7,368 bases of DNA from Nitrospirota bacterium (GTDB lineage Bacteria; Nitrospirota; Nitrospiria; JACQBZ01): the NCBI GenBank assembly GCA_016198945.1, contig JACQHO010000219.1:1-7368 (forward strand). Reading direction: 5' to 3'. Under the pieces are notes generated by a model, which was given only the letters and a program-made list of their open reading frames with translations, searched no databases and was not told the origin of the DNA. Positions 1-7,281 of the stretch are shown here, in pieces. A program made the position numbers and the translations under genes. How positions within the stretch are numbered: the first letter of the stretch is position 1; each line of letters begins with the position of its first letter.

Positions 1-1250
1 GAGACAGGGGTCGCGTCCTCCACGGTATCGGCCTGTCCGCCGGTCTTGCGGACGATCGGGACCGTTCCGTACCGAAGGCTGTACATCTGGTTCATCCCGC
101 ATGGCTCGTAACTGGAGGGCATGAGAAAAAGATCCGCCCCGGCCTCGATCCGGTGGGCCAGCGGCTCGTCGAACTGGATCCGGACCGACAGCTGTTCGGA
201 GTAACGGCGCATCGCGGCTTTGAGCTTCTGCTCCATCTCCGGTTCGCCGGCGCCCAGTACGACGAGCTGTAGATCCATCCGCATCAATTCATCCAACGCC
301 TCGATCACCAGATCCAGTCCTTTCTGGGCCGTCAGCCGTGTGATCATCCCGACCAGCGGAACCTCTTTCACTTCCAGATGACATTCCTTCTGAAGCGCCT
401 CCTTGCAGAGCCGTTTGCCTTTCAGACTCCGGGCGTCGTACGGATGGGAGATGGCCGGGTCGCGGGCCGGATTCCATTGCCGGTAATCCACGCCGTTGAG
501 AATCCCGAAGAGATCCGCCCGGCGGGTCGCGAGAACACCCTCCAAGCCCTGGCCAAACTCGGGAGTTTGAATCTCGCGGCTGTAGGTGGGGCTGACCGTG
601 TTGAGAACTCCCGCAAAGACCAGCCCGGCCTTGAGCAGATTCAGTTTCCCATAAAATTCCAGCCGGTCCGGGGTAAAGTATTCGGGCGGAAGACCCAGTC
701 CGGCGAATTCGGCGGCCGGAAACAGTCCCGGATAGCCGAGGTTGTGAATCGTAAAAACCGTGCCGGTTTTCCGATAAAAAGAGTCGGCCGAAAAATGGGC
801 CTTCAAAAAAGCGAAGGTCAAAGCTGTTTGCCAGTCGTTGCCGTGAATTATGTCGGGTTGCCAGTTCAGTTTCTTGGGAACCTCCAGCACGGCGCGGCTG
901 AAGGCCGAAAATCGTTCGAGGTTGTCGGGATAGTCCATCCCTTTTTCCTGATACAGTCCCGGACGGTCGAAGAGGCCCTTGTTGGACAGGAAGAAGAATT
1001 CGACCGGAGAATCCGCCAGATGACAGGCCCATAGATGAAAGGTATGGTCTTTCCCGGCCAGCTTCACGGCAAGATCACCGCGCGGCTTGAGCCTCCATCG
1101 TTTCTCATCCACGACGGAATACCGGGGCATGATCACCTTGACCTCGTGCCCCAATCGGACCAGCGCCTCCGGAAGCGCCCCGGCGACATCGGCCAGGCCG
1201 CCGGTCTTGGCAAAAGGCGAAACTTCCGATGCGGCATACAGAATCCGCAC
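1..1250 (-). CDS. glgA: Glycogen (starch) synthase, GT5 family, 3' end cut by window edge
   Basis: Transfers glucose from ADP-glucose (or UDP-glucose) to the non-reducing end of an alpha-1,4-glucan in the cytoplasm. Hand translation gives 416 codons with no stop. Visible GT5 landmarks are the N-terminal KTGGLADV donor/acceptor loop (K15-T16-G17-G18), HGNDWQT (136-142), the IHNLGYPG stretch (168-175), NGVDYRQWNP (252-261), the C-terminal Rossmann segment GMITRLTAQKG with R305 and K310, and PSSYEPCGMNQ with E382. R305, K310 and E382 match Arg300, Lys305 and Glu377 of E. coli GlgA with a constant offset of five. The E. coli enzyme is 477 residues, so about 60-65 C-terminal residues are missing. 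The start is a GTG that shares one base with the galT stop (TAGTG), and the protein begins MRILYAASEVSPFAKTGG as the family does, so translation is probably coupled. One oddity is Q406 in KTGGQADTV, where most homologues have Leu. The donor nucleotide cannot be read from the sequence. Confidence 0.97.
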   Translation of the reverse strand, partial: MRILYAASEVSPFAKTGGLADVAGALPEALVRLGHEVKVIMPRYSVVDEKRWRLKPRGDLAVKLAGKDHTFHLWACHLADSPVEFFFLSNKGLFDRPGLYQEKGMDYPDNLERFSAFSRAVLEVPKKLNWQPDIIHGNDWQTALTFAFLKAHFSADSFYRKTGTVFTIHNLGYPGLFPAAEFAGLGLPPEYFTPDRLEFYGKLNLLKAGLVFAGVLNTVSPTYSREIQTPEFGQGLEGVLATRRADLFGILNGVDYRQWNPARDPAISHPYDARSLKGKRLCKEALQKECHLEVKEVPLVGMITRLTAQKGLDLVIEALDELMRMDLQLVVLGAGEPEMEQKLKAAMRRYSEQLSVRIQFDEPLAHRIEAGADLFLMPSSYEPCGMNQMYSLRYGTVPIVRKTGGQADTVEDATPV

Positions 1251-2266
1251 TAATCGCCCATCCCTACTTCGCGCAGGAATTTAGCCGCCTCTTCAGGCGG
1301 AGTCGGATTGATGTAGAATCCCGTTCCCCGTTCGAAGCCGGCCAGATGGGTCAGCCGCGGCATGATCTCCATATGCCAGTGGTAATAATCCTCATCGTGG
1401 TATTTTTGATTAAACGGCGAGCTGTGGATGATGAAATTATACGGAGGGTTGTTAAGGGCCCGGTTCTGGCGCTTTAAGATATCCCCCAGAATGCGGGAGA
1501 GCGCCTCGAACTCGTATTTCTGTGAATCCTCAAAATAGGGATCGTGCGCCTTGGGCAGGATCCAGGTCTCGAACGGGAAACGAGCCGCATAAGGGGCGAT
1601 GCAGACATAATGATCGTTCTCGCCGACCAGGCGGACCTTGGAAGCCAGCTCCTGCTTGACGATGTCGCAGAAAATGCACCGCTCCTTGTAGCTGTAGTAC
1701 TCCTTCGCGCCTTCCAGCTCTTCGATCACGTTGCGGGGGACGATCGGCAATGCGATCAGCTGGCAATGGGAATGCTCGAGGGTGGCCCCCGCCGCCTCGC
1801 CATGGTTCTTAAACAGCAGCGTGAACCGAAACCGCTTGTCTTTTTTCAAGTCCAGGATTCGATCCCGAAAGCTCCACAGAACTTCTTCGACCTGCTTGTC
1901 CGTCATGGAGGCCAGCATCTGTTTGTGATCCGGGCTCTCGATGATCACCTCATGAGCCCCCACCCCGTTCATCTTGTCGTAAATTCCCTCCCCCTCCCGG
2001 TTGAGTCCGCCTTCGATCCGGAGGGCCGGAAACTTGTTCGCGACCACCCGCACATGCCACCCCGGGGTATTCGGTTTTGAGCCTTCCGGACGGTAGGCCA
2101 GGATCTCGGGCGGGGTCTTGTCCTCGTTTCCGGGACAAAAAGGACAGAAACCCGGTTCAACTGCCGGAGCGGACGGACCGGAACCAAAGCGGGCGGGCCG
2201 CTTGCCGCGTTCGGTGGCGATGATCACCCAGCGGCCGACAATCGGGTCTTTTCGCAGTTCAGGCAT
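1250..2266 (-). CDS. galT: GalT-family (HIT superfamily) hexose-1-phosphate nucleotidylyltransferase
   Basis: A 338-residue protein of the galactose-1-phosphate uridylyltransferase family. These enzymes pass a nucleotidyl group through a covalent histidine intermediate between a sugar 1-phosphate and a nucleotide sugar. The first zinc site reads as C41/C44 (CPFC), H114 (SPDH) and H165. The catalytic H-x-H-x-Q is H165-S-H167-C-Q169, with H167 as the expected nucleophile. A second pair, C197/C200 (CIFC), with H296/H298 (HWH) suggests a second metal site unlike the iron site of E. coli GalT. The C-terminus (GFERGTGFYINPTPPEEAAKFLRE) is typical of the shorter bacterial/archaeal branch. The start ATG has GAGGAG 10 nt upstream (2277-2282). 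It lies 33 nt after the glucanotransferase gene and shares one base with glgA. The location among glycogen genes leaves open whether the substrate is UDP-galactose/UDP-glucose (Leloir) or ADP-glucose, as in the plant ADP-glucose phosphorylase homologue. Family assignment is firm; substrate is not. Confidence 0.94.
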   Translation of the reverse strand: MPELRKDPIVGRWVIIATERGKRPARFGSGPSAPAVEPGFCPFCPGNEDKTPPEILAYRPEGSKPNTPGWHVRVVANKFPALRIEGGLNREGEGIYDKMNGVGAHEVIIESPDHKQMLASMTDKQVEEVLWSFRDRILDLKKDKRFRFTLLFKNHGEAAGATLEHSHCQLIALPIVPRNVIEELEGAKEYYSYKERCIFCDIVKQELASKVRLVGENDHYVCIAPYAARFPFETWILPKAHDPYFEDSQKYEFEALSRILGDILKRQNRALNNPPYNFIIHSSPFNQKYHDEDYYHWHMEIMPRLTHLAGFERGTGFYINPTPPEEAAKFLREVGMGD

Positions 2267-2276
2267 GGTGTAAAAG

Positions 2277-2282
2277 CTCCTC
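2277..2282 (-). promoter_or_regulatory. Ribosome binding site of the galT-like gene
   Basis: GAGGAG on the gene strand, ten bases before the ATG at 2266, inside the 33-nt gap after the glucanotransferase stop codon. It supports the chosen start and is the only recognisable signal in that gap. Confidence 0.7.
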
Positions 2283-2299
2283 TGTTTTGATTGGGTTGT

Positions 2300-4498
2300 T
2301 CACCGTTCGATGATCTCCATCGTGATCAAGCCTTCCCGTGTTCCCTCAACCGGAATCGCCAGGGGCCAAAGAACGGCCAGACAGGAACCCTGGTAGTTGG
2401 ACTCCATTCCCTCCTCGGACTGCGAGACGGTCTCGATCGGAAACCGCCATAGCCGCGCCGCAGGCTTGAACCCGAGACGGATCTCGATCCCCTGCCATTC
2501 GTCCACCAGATGGGCCTCGGTAATCTCGTCCAGTTCACCCGCGCTGCGGAGTTGCCTATCCTCGACCGTCTTGCCGGGAAAGCGATAATACCGCTTCGGA
2601 TCGTCGCCGGCCAGCAGTGTCAGATTGAGTTCCACGCCCCAAACATAAGGCGTGAGACATGAGGCGTCAGGCGTGAGAAGGGGACCGCGGAAGGCGTACC
2701 GGACGGACAGCTCGGCGCGGGTGGCCGATACGGTATAGACCTTTTCCACCTCCAGGGACAGGTCTCCGACGCCGCCCGCCCGTCGGAAAGAGAGAACGGC
2801 CTTCTCCCGATCCGTCTCGGCGGACGTGGTTGTGTAGGGTTGATCCGAGAAGCCGCCGAGGTCCTCCTGCCGGGAGGCCTCGAATTGTTCCAACGTCACC
2901 TCGGATCGAAGAAGGTGGTCGCGGAAGGACCATCGGGGATGCCGATCGTAGACAAGATTGCGATCCTGGGCCGACGCTTTGACAACGACGCGATCATGAA
3001 TCGAGGAAATTCCCTCCGAAGACGTCGCGGGATCGGTCGGCGGCTTTTTAAGTTTACGGTGATAGGCCTCCGGACGGCGTGTCGGCACATGGGTCAGGCA
3101 GACGGCCTTCGGACGGTAATCGATCTCAAGCGCCGCGGCGCCGTCCGAAGGCTTCAGATAAAGATTCATACGGGACGTTTCAACCAGCAGCTCCGGGTGA
3201 CCGTCGCGGTCCAGATCCGTCTCGATCAGACGGACGGGAGATTCGGACGGATGGGTATCGACGAGGGTCTCGGCCCGAATGAGGTGCTGATACACGGCAT
3301 GCCGGAGATAGTTCAGATAATATCCGCCGAACAGCCCATGCCAGTAGGAATCATTCCCCTGGGCCCGATACAACTCCTGACGGGCCTCGGCGAGCCGTTT
3401 TGACCGGGATCGGCCCGACGCCTCCTCGCGACTGATCTTTTCGCTCACATACAGCGCCTTTTTCTGCATCAGATTGATCTCGGGATACTTTACTAAGAAA
3501 TGGTTCCAGAAACCGGCGCGCAGAAAACCGGAGGCGGCCTCCCGCAGGCCCGATGCCTCCAGCTTCTCCACCAGGGACTCCCGCTCCAGAATCGCATCGG
3601 CGGGCAGGGCCCATTCCATCATCTCTTCGTAGGAGCCGGTGGGCAGATAGATACGCCCGGTCGGAGGAGTCTGGGCCCTGTATTCTCCGAAGGTCTGCGT
3701 GGTGATCCAGTTTTTATTTTCCTCCAGCAGATTGAAGAACCGCTTGAGCCATCCGCCTGATCCGCCGGAGGCGGAGGACTGGTCATACACCCAGCGATAC
3801 GTCCCCGGCCAGAGGCCGAACTTCTCGCCGTCATCGGCATAGGTGACCGCGGCCGGTTCGTCCCCGGCCAGTTCCCTCAGATAGGCGATCGTCTCTTCCG
3901 GCGGACGGAACGGGATGAGATAGCGCAGCCGCTTGCTGATCGGGAAAACGCCCAGCGGGGTTCCCTCGCGCTCCGTCAGGTAATAACCCCGCAGTCGCTC
4001 CGGCTTGAGGCCGACCGCCTCAAAGTGGGTGTCATCCACGAGGGTATAGTCCACGCCGGATGCGCCCAACAGGCCGGGAAGAGAAGGCTCCCAGACCCGC
4101 TCGGCCAGCCACAGCCCTTTGGAATCCGCGCCCAACCGTCGTTGGAGGTAGCGGGTTAGCATCGCGATCTGGCCGGCCCCATCACGCGCCGGAATTGCCG
4201 CCAGGATCGGCTCGTAATACCCGCCGGTGAGCAGTTCCACCTGTCCATTCTCCACCCGTTTCCGGAGTCCGTCCAGAAATGAAGGCTCGTTCCGCTCGAG
4301 CCAATCCAGCAGGGAGCCGCTGTAATGAAGGGAGACCCGGAGGTTCGGGTGTTCGCCGAGCAGATCAAAAAACGGACGGTAGCACCGGTCATGGGCCTCC
4401 CGGAAGACATGCTCGAAATTCCCCACCGGCTGATGGTTGTGAATCCCGAGCAGCAGCGTGATCCGTCCGGCCTGTATTCCGCGACCCGCAGCAGACAT
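2300..4498 (-). CDS. GH57 4-alpha-glucanotransferase (amylomaltase-type, Thermococcus litoralis-like)
   Basis: A 732-residue enzyme expected to cleave an alpha-1,4-glucan and transfer the released segment to another glucan, remodelling maltodextrins in the cytoplasm (no signal peptide seen). All five GH57 motifs match the T. litoralis 4-alpha-glucanotransferase type: HNHQPVGN (20-27), GQVELL (85-90), WLAERVWEP (130-138) with E133 as predicted nucleophile, ADDGEKFG (221-228) with D223 as predicted acid/base, and AQGNDSYWHGLFGG (379-392). After the catalytic barrel and helical region come beta-rich domains of the DUF1925/DUF1926 type, starting with a DLDRDGHPEL stretch (428-437) that resembles an Asp-rich calcium loop. 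At 732 aa it is longer than the 659-aa T. litoralis enzyme, as I recall that length. Part of the excess is two repeat-derived insertions (S241-G249 and about L608-P617). The ATG lies one base after the upstream GH57 stop (TGAGATG) with GGAG 8 nt before it, and no later in-frame start precedes motif 1. An alpha-amylase activity is the main alternative. Confidence 0.93.
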   Translation of the reverse strand: MSAAGRGIQAGRITLLLGIHNHQPVGNFEHVFREAHDRCYRPFFDLLGEHPNLRVSLHYSGSLLDWLERNEPSFLDGLRKRVENGQVELLTGGYYEPILAAIPARDGAGQIAMLTRYLQRRLGADSKGLWLAERVWEPSLPGLLGASGVDYTLVDDTHFEAVGLKPERLRGYYLTEREGTPLGVFPISKRLRYLIPFRPPEETIAYLRELAGDEPAAVTYADDGEKFGLWPGTYRWVYDQSSASGGSGGWLKRFFNLLEENKNWITTQTFGEYRAQTPPTGRIYLPTGSYEEMMEWALPADAILERESLVEKLEASGLREAASGFLRAGFWNHFLVKYPEINLMQKKALYVSEKISREEASGRSRSKRLAEARQELYRAQGNDSYWHGLFGGYYLNYLRHAVYQHLIRAETLVDTHPSESPVRLIETDLDRDGHPELLVETSRMNLYLKPSDGAAALEIDYRPKAVCLTHVPTRRPEAYHRKLKKPPTDPATSSEGISSIHDRVVVKASAQDRNLVYDRHPRWSFRDHLLRSEVTLEQFEASRQEDLGGFSDQPYTTTSAETDREKAVLSFRRAGGVGDLSLEVEKVYTVSATRAELSVRYAFRGPLLTPDASCLTPYVWGVELNLTLLAGDDPKRYYRFPGKTVEDRQLRSAGELDEITEAHLVDEWQGIEIRLGFKPAARLWRFPIETVSQSEEGMESNYQGSCLAVLWPLAIPVEGTREGLITMEIIER
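2649..2676. repeat. Four tandem ggcgtga-type heptamers inside the 4-alpha-glucanotransferase gene
   Basis: On the plus strand, four consecutive 7-mers: units 1 and 4 are ggcgtga, unit 3 is ggcgtca (one mismatch), unit 2 is gacatga (two mismatches). The 28 bases are read in the gene as residues 608-617, LTPDASCLTP, in which LTP occurs at both ends. They sit just before the conserved WGVELNLTLLAGD strand of the C-terminal domain. From memory, GCGTGAG-type heptamer arrays occur as dispersed, mostly intergenic repeats in some bacterial genomes; finding one within an enzyme gene is unusual. Confidence 0.75.
3751..3775. repeat. Short direct and inverted repeat (hairpin) encoding a Gly/Ser insertion
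   Basis: Seven bases, atccgcc, occur at 3751-3757 and again at 3760-3766. The second copy forms a perfect 6-bp stem with a 3-base loop: tccgcc (3761-3766), gga, ggcgga (3770-3775). In the glucanotransferase this is read as part of the low-complexity stretch SSASGGSGG (residues 241-249), between the acid/base motif region and WLKRFF. It looks like a small palindromic insertion tolerated in a surface loop rather than a regulatory hairpin. Confidence 0.6.
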
Positions 4499-4499
4499 C

Positions 4500-6674
4500 T
4501 CAGACGCTCCACATCAACTGTTCAAAGTCCTGATCCGGAACTTCGAGCGTAAGATAGCCGTTCGGCGGATAGGTTTCGACCACCTTTCCGTCCGACCGGA
4601 TCTCGACGATGAAATGATGTCGTTCGCCGGGCTTCCAGCCCAGCATCGCAAACGGCACGGCCAGCTCGATGATGGCCCCCATCACAATGGTCGTCACCTC
4701 TCCCAGCGGCTCGTACCGAATCCCGTCCGGGCTCCGTTCCACGGTAAAGCGCGGGCGGTCGGAAAGCGCGCAGGGAATCACCCATTTGTACTCGGCCGGC
4801 CCGCCGAAGAAATGGAGATGGATCTCATACCGTTTTTGTTTCTCCGGCGAGCAGCCTTCGGCCGGATCGATGCGAAGGTAGCAATGCGTCGGATCGAAGC
4901 CGTAGCAGACGGCTGAAAGCAGGCGCTCCGCGCCGAACCGCGTGCTTCGCCGCGTCGCGTCGTAACAGCCCGCACCCTGCCATTCAAAATAGGAGGTGCG
5001 TTTCCCGTCCAGCGTCGGGCGGATGAAGTTCATCGGCTCGGTCACGTGTTTGACGGCATGGAGGTGGATGATCGGCCGGGAAAGGTATTCCGGAACCGGC
5101 CGCTCCAGATGCCGGAAGGCGCCGGCAAGGTGGCCCCGGAACAGCCGGTCGAACTCCTCGTCATGGACGCTCGAAAAATCATCCCCGTACCACCAAAACC
5201 AGTCGCTGCCTTCGGCGGCATAAATCGCCTCCCACGCCGCCTCGCGCCGCGCGGCCGGAATGGAGGCGTCGTTGAGAAACGGCAGAAGCGCCTTGCGGGT
5301 CCGGTTCAGATAATCCCAGGCCCGATTCTCTTCGTCCGAGCCGATCCAGATGTCGAAATCATGATGGATCCAGGAACCGGAATGAAGATGTTGAATCCGA
5401 TGGTGGGGCGGATGGCGCTCAAGCTCATCCGCGATCCGGACCGTCCTGAACCGCTCCGAGCCGGAAAGACGGCCGTACAGCTCGGTCAAAAAGTATTTTC
5501 CGCTTTCGGGATAATTCTCCCACGGATTCTCCCCGTCCAGGACAATGGTGACGAGCGGCCGGCCTTTTTGACCGGCCGCAGCCTCATCGATCGAATCAAG
5601 CCTTTTGAAGATCTCGTCCACCGCCGCGCGGGGCTCCACGTTTCCCAGGGTGAAGGAGATCAGGTTGGACAGGTCCTTGTCCCGAAAGACCATCGGCAGC
5701 GCCCGTTCTCCGGCCGCCGCAAGATACGGCCGATAGAGGACCTCGGCCCGGGAGGGCGCGGGGATGGAATGGAGGAGGATCTCTTCATCCGTTGCGATCC
5801 AGCTGATGCCGGCATCGAGCAGAAGCGGGAGGATTTCCGGGCAGACCGATCCCTCCGAGGGCCAGAACCCCTTCGGCCTCCGTCCGATCACGCGGGCATG
5901 GAATTCCACCGCCCGCTCGATCTGCGTCCGGGCGTCCTCCGGGGCCTGGAACCGATCCGGCATCGGCGCATGGGGCAGGCACCGTCGCGCGATCTCGGTA
6001 TCATAGACCAACGGCAGGATCGGATGGTAAAACGGGCTGGCGGTCAGTTCGACTTGTCCGGCCGATTCGAGATCGCGGTACAGCGGGATCACGCGACGGA
6101 GGATCTCATATTGGGATCGAACCACCTCGGCCTTGTCTTCTTCCGTGAACCCCCGGCCTTTTCGTCGGAGCTCCTGAAGTGCCGGCAACGCTTCCATCGC
6201 CTTGAAACCGAACCAGGCCAGGTTGAAAAGAATTTGGAGATCGCGATAATCATGGGTTGCAAATCGGCCGGCGGCCTCCCGCAGGCTCTCGTCGTCCCCA
6301 TGAAGTCCCCGCCGTTGGAGAAGTTCATGAAACCGCGGCCAGGGCTTCACCATCGTCTCCCAGTGGGCCATGAAGAAATATCGCAGGAGGAAATGCCGCT
6401 CGTCGGGCTCCAGCGCGTCCGCCGGCTTTAACGTCCGCTCCAGGAACAGGTCATTCGCCGTCCCGTCCGCATAGTCCTGAAGCTGTTTCAGCAACGACGG
6501 CACCAGGTTGACGCAGGCATGGATTTTCGGAAAATCCTTCAACAGGGCCGCCATGTCGTAGTAGGCCTTGACCGCATGCAGCCGCACCCAGGGGAGGGCG
6601 TATTCGCCGGTCAGGGGGTCTTTGTAATACGGCTGGTGGTGATGCCACAGAAAGGCGATCTTGAGGGATTCCAT
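4500..6674 (-). CDS. GH57 glycoside hydrolase, amylopullulanase/alpha-amylase type
   Basis: A 724-residue enzyme expected to hydrolyse alpha-1,4 and possibly alpha-1,6 glucosidic bonds of glycogen or maltodextrin. GH57 motifs in order: HHHQPYY (11-17), GQVELTASPFYHPILPL (206-222), GFWPSEGSV (269-277) with E274 as predicted nucleophile, IVLDGENPWE (377-386) with D380 as predicted acid/base, and AEGSDWFWWYGDDF (487-500). The LDGENPWE and SDWFWWYGDD forms are those of the amylopullulanase-like branch and differ clearly from the downstream GH57 paralogue. Residues from about 530 form a beta-rich C-terminal region, including TSYFEWQGAG (560-569) and a segment near 660-715 resembling the DOMON/glucodextranase-like module of archaeal amylopullulanases. 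There is no signal peptide or membrane helix, so a cytoplasmic role in glycogen handling is likely. The ATG at 6674 is followed directly by the conserved motif 1, with a weak GGTGG four bases upstream. The 58-nt gap from apt has no clear promoter or terminator. Exact bond specificity is not determinable here. Confidence 0.92.
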   Translation of the reverse strand: MESLKIAFLWHHHQPYYKDPLTGEYALPWVRLHAVKAYYDMAALLKDFPKIHACVNLVPSLLKQLQDYADGTANDLFLERTLKPADALEPDERHFLLRYFFMAHWETMVKPWPRFHELLQRRGLHGDDESLREAAGRFATHDYRDLQILFNLAWFGFKAMEALPALQELRRKGRGFTEEDKAEVVRSQYEILRRVIPLYRDLESAGQVELTASPFYHPILPLVYDTEIARRCLPHAPMPDRFQAPEDARTQIERAVEFHARVIGRRPKGFWPSEGSVCPEILPLLLDAGISWIATDEEILLHSIPAPSRAEVLYRPYLAAAGERALPMVFRDKDLSNLISFTLGNVEPRAAVDEIFKRLDSIDEAAAGQKGRPLVTIVLDGENPWENYPESGKYFLTELYGRLSGSERFRTVRIADELERHPPHHRIQHLHSGSWIHHDFDIWIGSDEENRAWDYLNRTRKALLPFLNDASIPAARREAAWEAIYAAEGSDWFWWYGDDFSSVHDEEFDRLFRGHLAGAFRHLERPVPEYLSRPIIHLHAVKHVTEPMNFIRPTLDGKRTSYFEWQGAGCYDATRRSTRFGAERLLSAVCYGFDPTHCYLRIDPAEGCSPEKQKRYEIHLHFFGGPAEYKWVIPCALSDRPRFTVERSPDGIRYEPLGEVTTIVMGAIIELAVPFAMLGWKPGERHHFIVEIRSDGKVVETYPPNGYLTLEVPDQDFEQLMWSV

Positions 6675-6732
6675 CGAGCCACCGGATTGAAAATAATTTC
6701 AGCATGAAGAAATAAAGCGAAGAAAGGGGGGC

Positions 6733-7281
6733 TTAATATTGAATGAGCGACCGGATGTCATACCCCTTCAACTTGTCGCGCCCCTTCAGGTCGGTGAGCT
6801 CGACCAGAAAGGCCAGGCCGAAAATTTCCCCGCCGAGCCGTTTCACCAGATCCACCGCCGCCGCCATGGTGCCGCCGGTCGCCAGAAGGTCGTCCACCAG
6901 GAGCACCCGCTCGCCCCGCGCGATCGCGTCCCGATGAACGGCGATCGTGCTGTTGCCGTACTCCAGGGAATAGGTGGATTCGTACACATCCGAAGGGAGC
7001 TTTCCGGGCTTGCGGATCGGAACAAATCCCGCGCGCAGATGATGCGCCAGCGGCGCGCCGAAGATGAACCCGCGGGCCTCGATCGCCACCACCTTCCGGA
7101 TGCCGGCCTCTTTGTACGGAGCAGCCAGTTCCCCCAAGATTACGGAGAAGGACATAGGGTCTTTGAGAAGGGTCGTGATGTCGTAAAACAAAATCCCCTT
7201 CTTGGGAAAATCCGGGATTTCCCGAATGGCCGATTTCAAGGCGAGTTGTTTCTCCGACGGCAGCGGATGCGCGGGGTTCAT
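6733..7281 (-). CDS. apt: Adenine phosphoribosyltransferase
   Basis: Purine salvage enzyme that converts adenine and PRPP to AMP and pyrophosphate in the cytoplasm. The 182-residue product is almost the length of E. coli Apt (183). It shows the N-terminal IPDFPKKGILFYDITTLLKDP (22-42), VVAIEARGFIFGAPLA (64-79), the flexible-loop region RKPGKLPSDVYESTYSLEYG (90-109), the PRPP-binding motif VLLVDDLLATGGT (126-138), and the C-terminal DLKGRDKLKGYDIRSLIQY. The start ATG shares one base with the sigma-factor stop (TAATG) and is preceded by GGAGGAG with an 8-nt spacer, so coupling with the sigma gene is likely. Nothing unusual is seen in the protein. Its place next to a sigma gene and upstream of glycogen genes is probably operon packing rather than a shared pathway. 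Confidence 0.98.
   Translation of the reverse strand: MNPAHPLPSEKQLALKSAIREIPDFPKKGILFYDITTLLKDPMSFSVILGELAAPYKEAGIRKVVAIEARGFIFGAPLAHHLRAGFVPIRKPGKLPSDVYESTYSLEYGNSTIAVHRDAIARGERVLLVDDLLATGGTMAAAVDLVKRLGGEIFGLAFLVELTDLKGRDKLKGYDIRSLIQY

Noticed and set aside
289..1032. A 247-codon minus-strand frame and a 218-codon plus-strand frame in the glgA region
   Set aside because: Both are shadows. The true glgA frame, translated from 1250 to the left edge, contains every GT5 landmark without interruption.
5046..6431. A 461-codon open frame on the plus strand, antisense to the first GH57 gene
   Set aside because: Its translation shows no recognisable domain and is rich in Arg/Gly/Pro, as expected of a GC-rich shadow frame. 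The minus-strand frame carries all five GH57 motifs over the same bases.
6451..6705. An 84-codon minus-strand frame starting in the apt/GH57 gap, whose first codons read MLKLFSIRWLDG
   Set aside because: It overlaps the GH57 N-terminus in another frame, has low-complexity Arg/Pro content, and no good ribosome binding site.
6675..6732. A possible terminator or promoter in the 58-nt gap between apt and the first GH57 gene
   Set aside because: Only a 5-bp TGAAA/TTTCA inverted repeat without a T-run is present, and no convincing paired -35/-10 hexamers with proper spacing. It is AT-rich but not callable.
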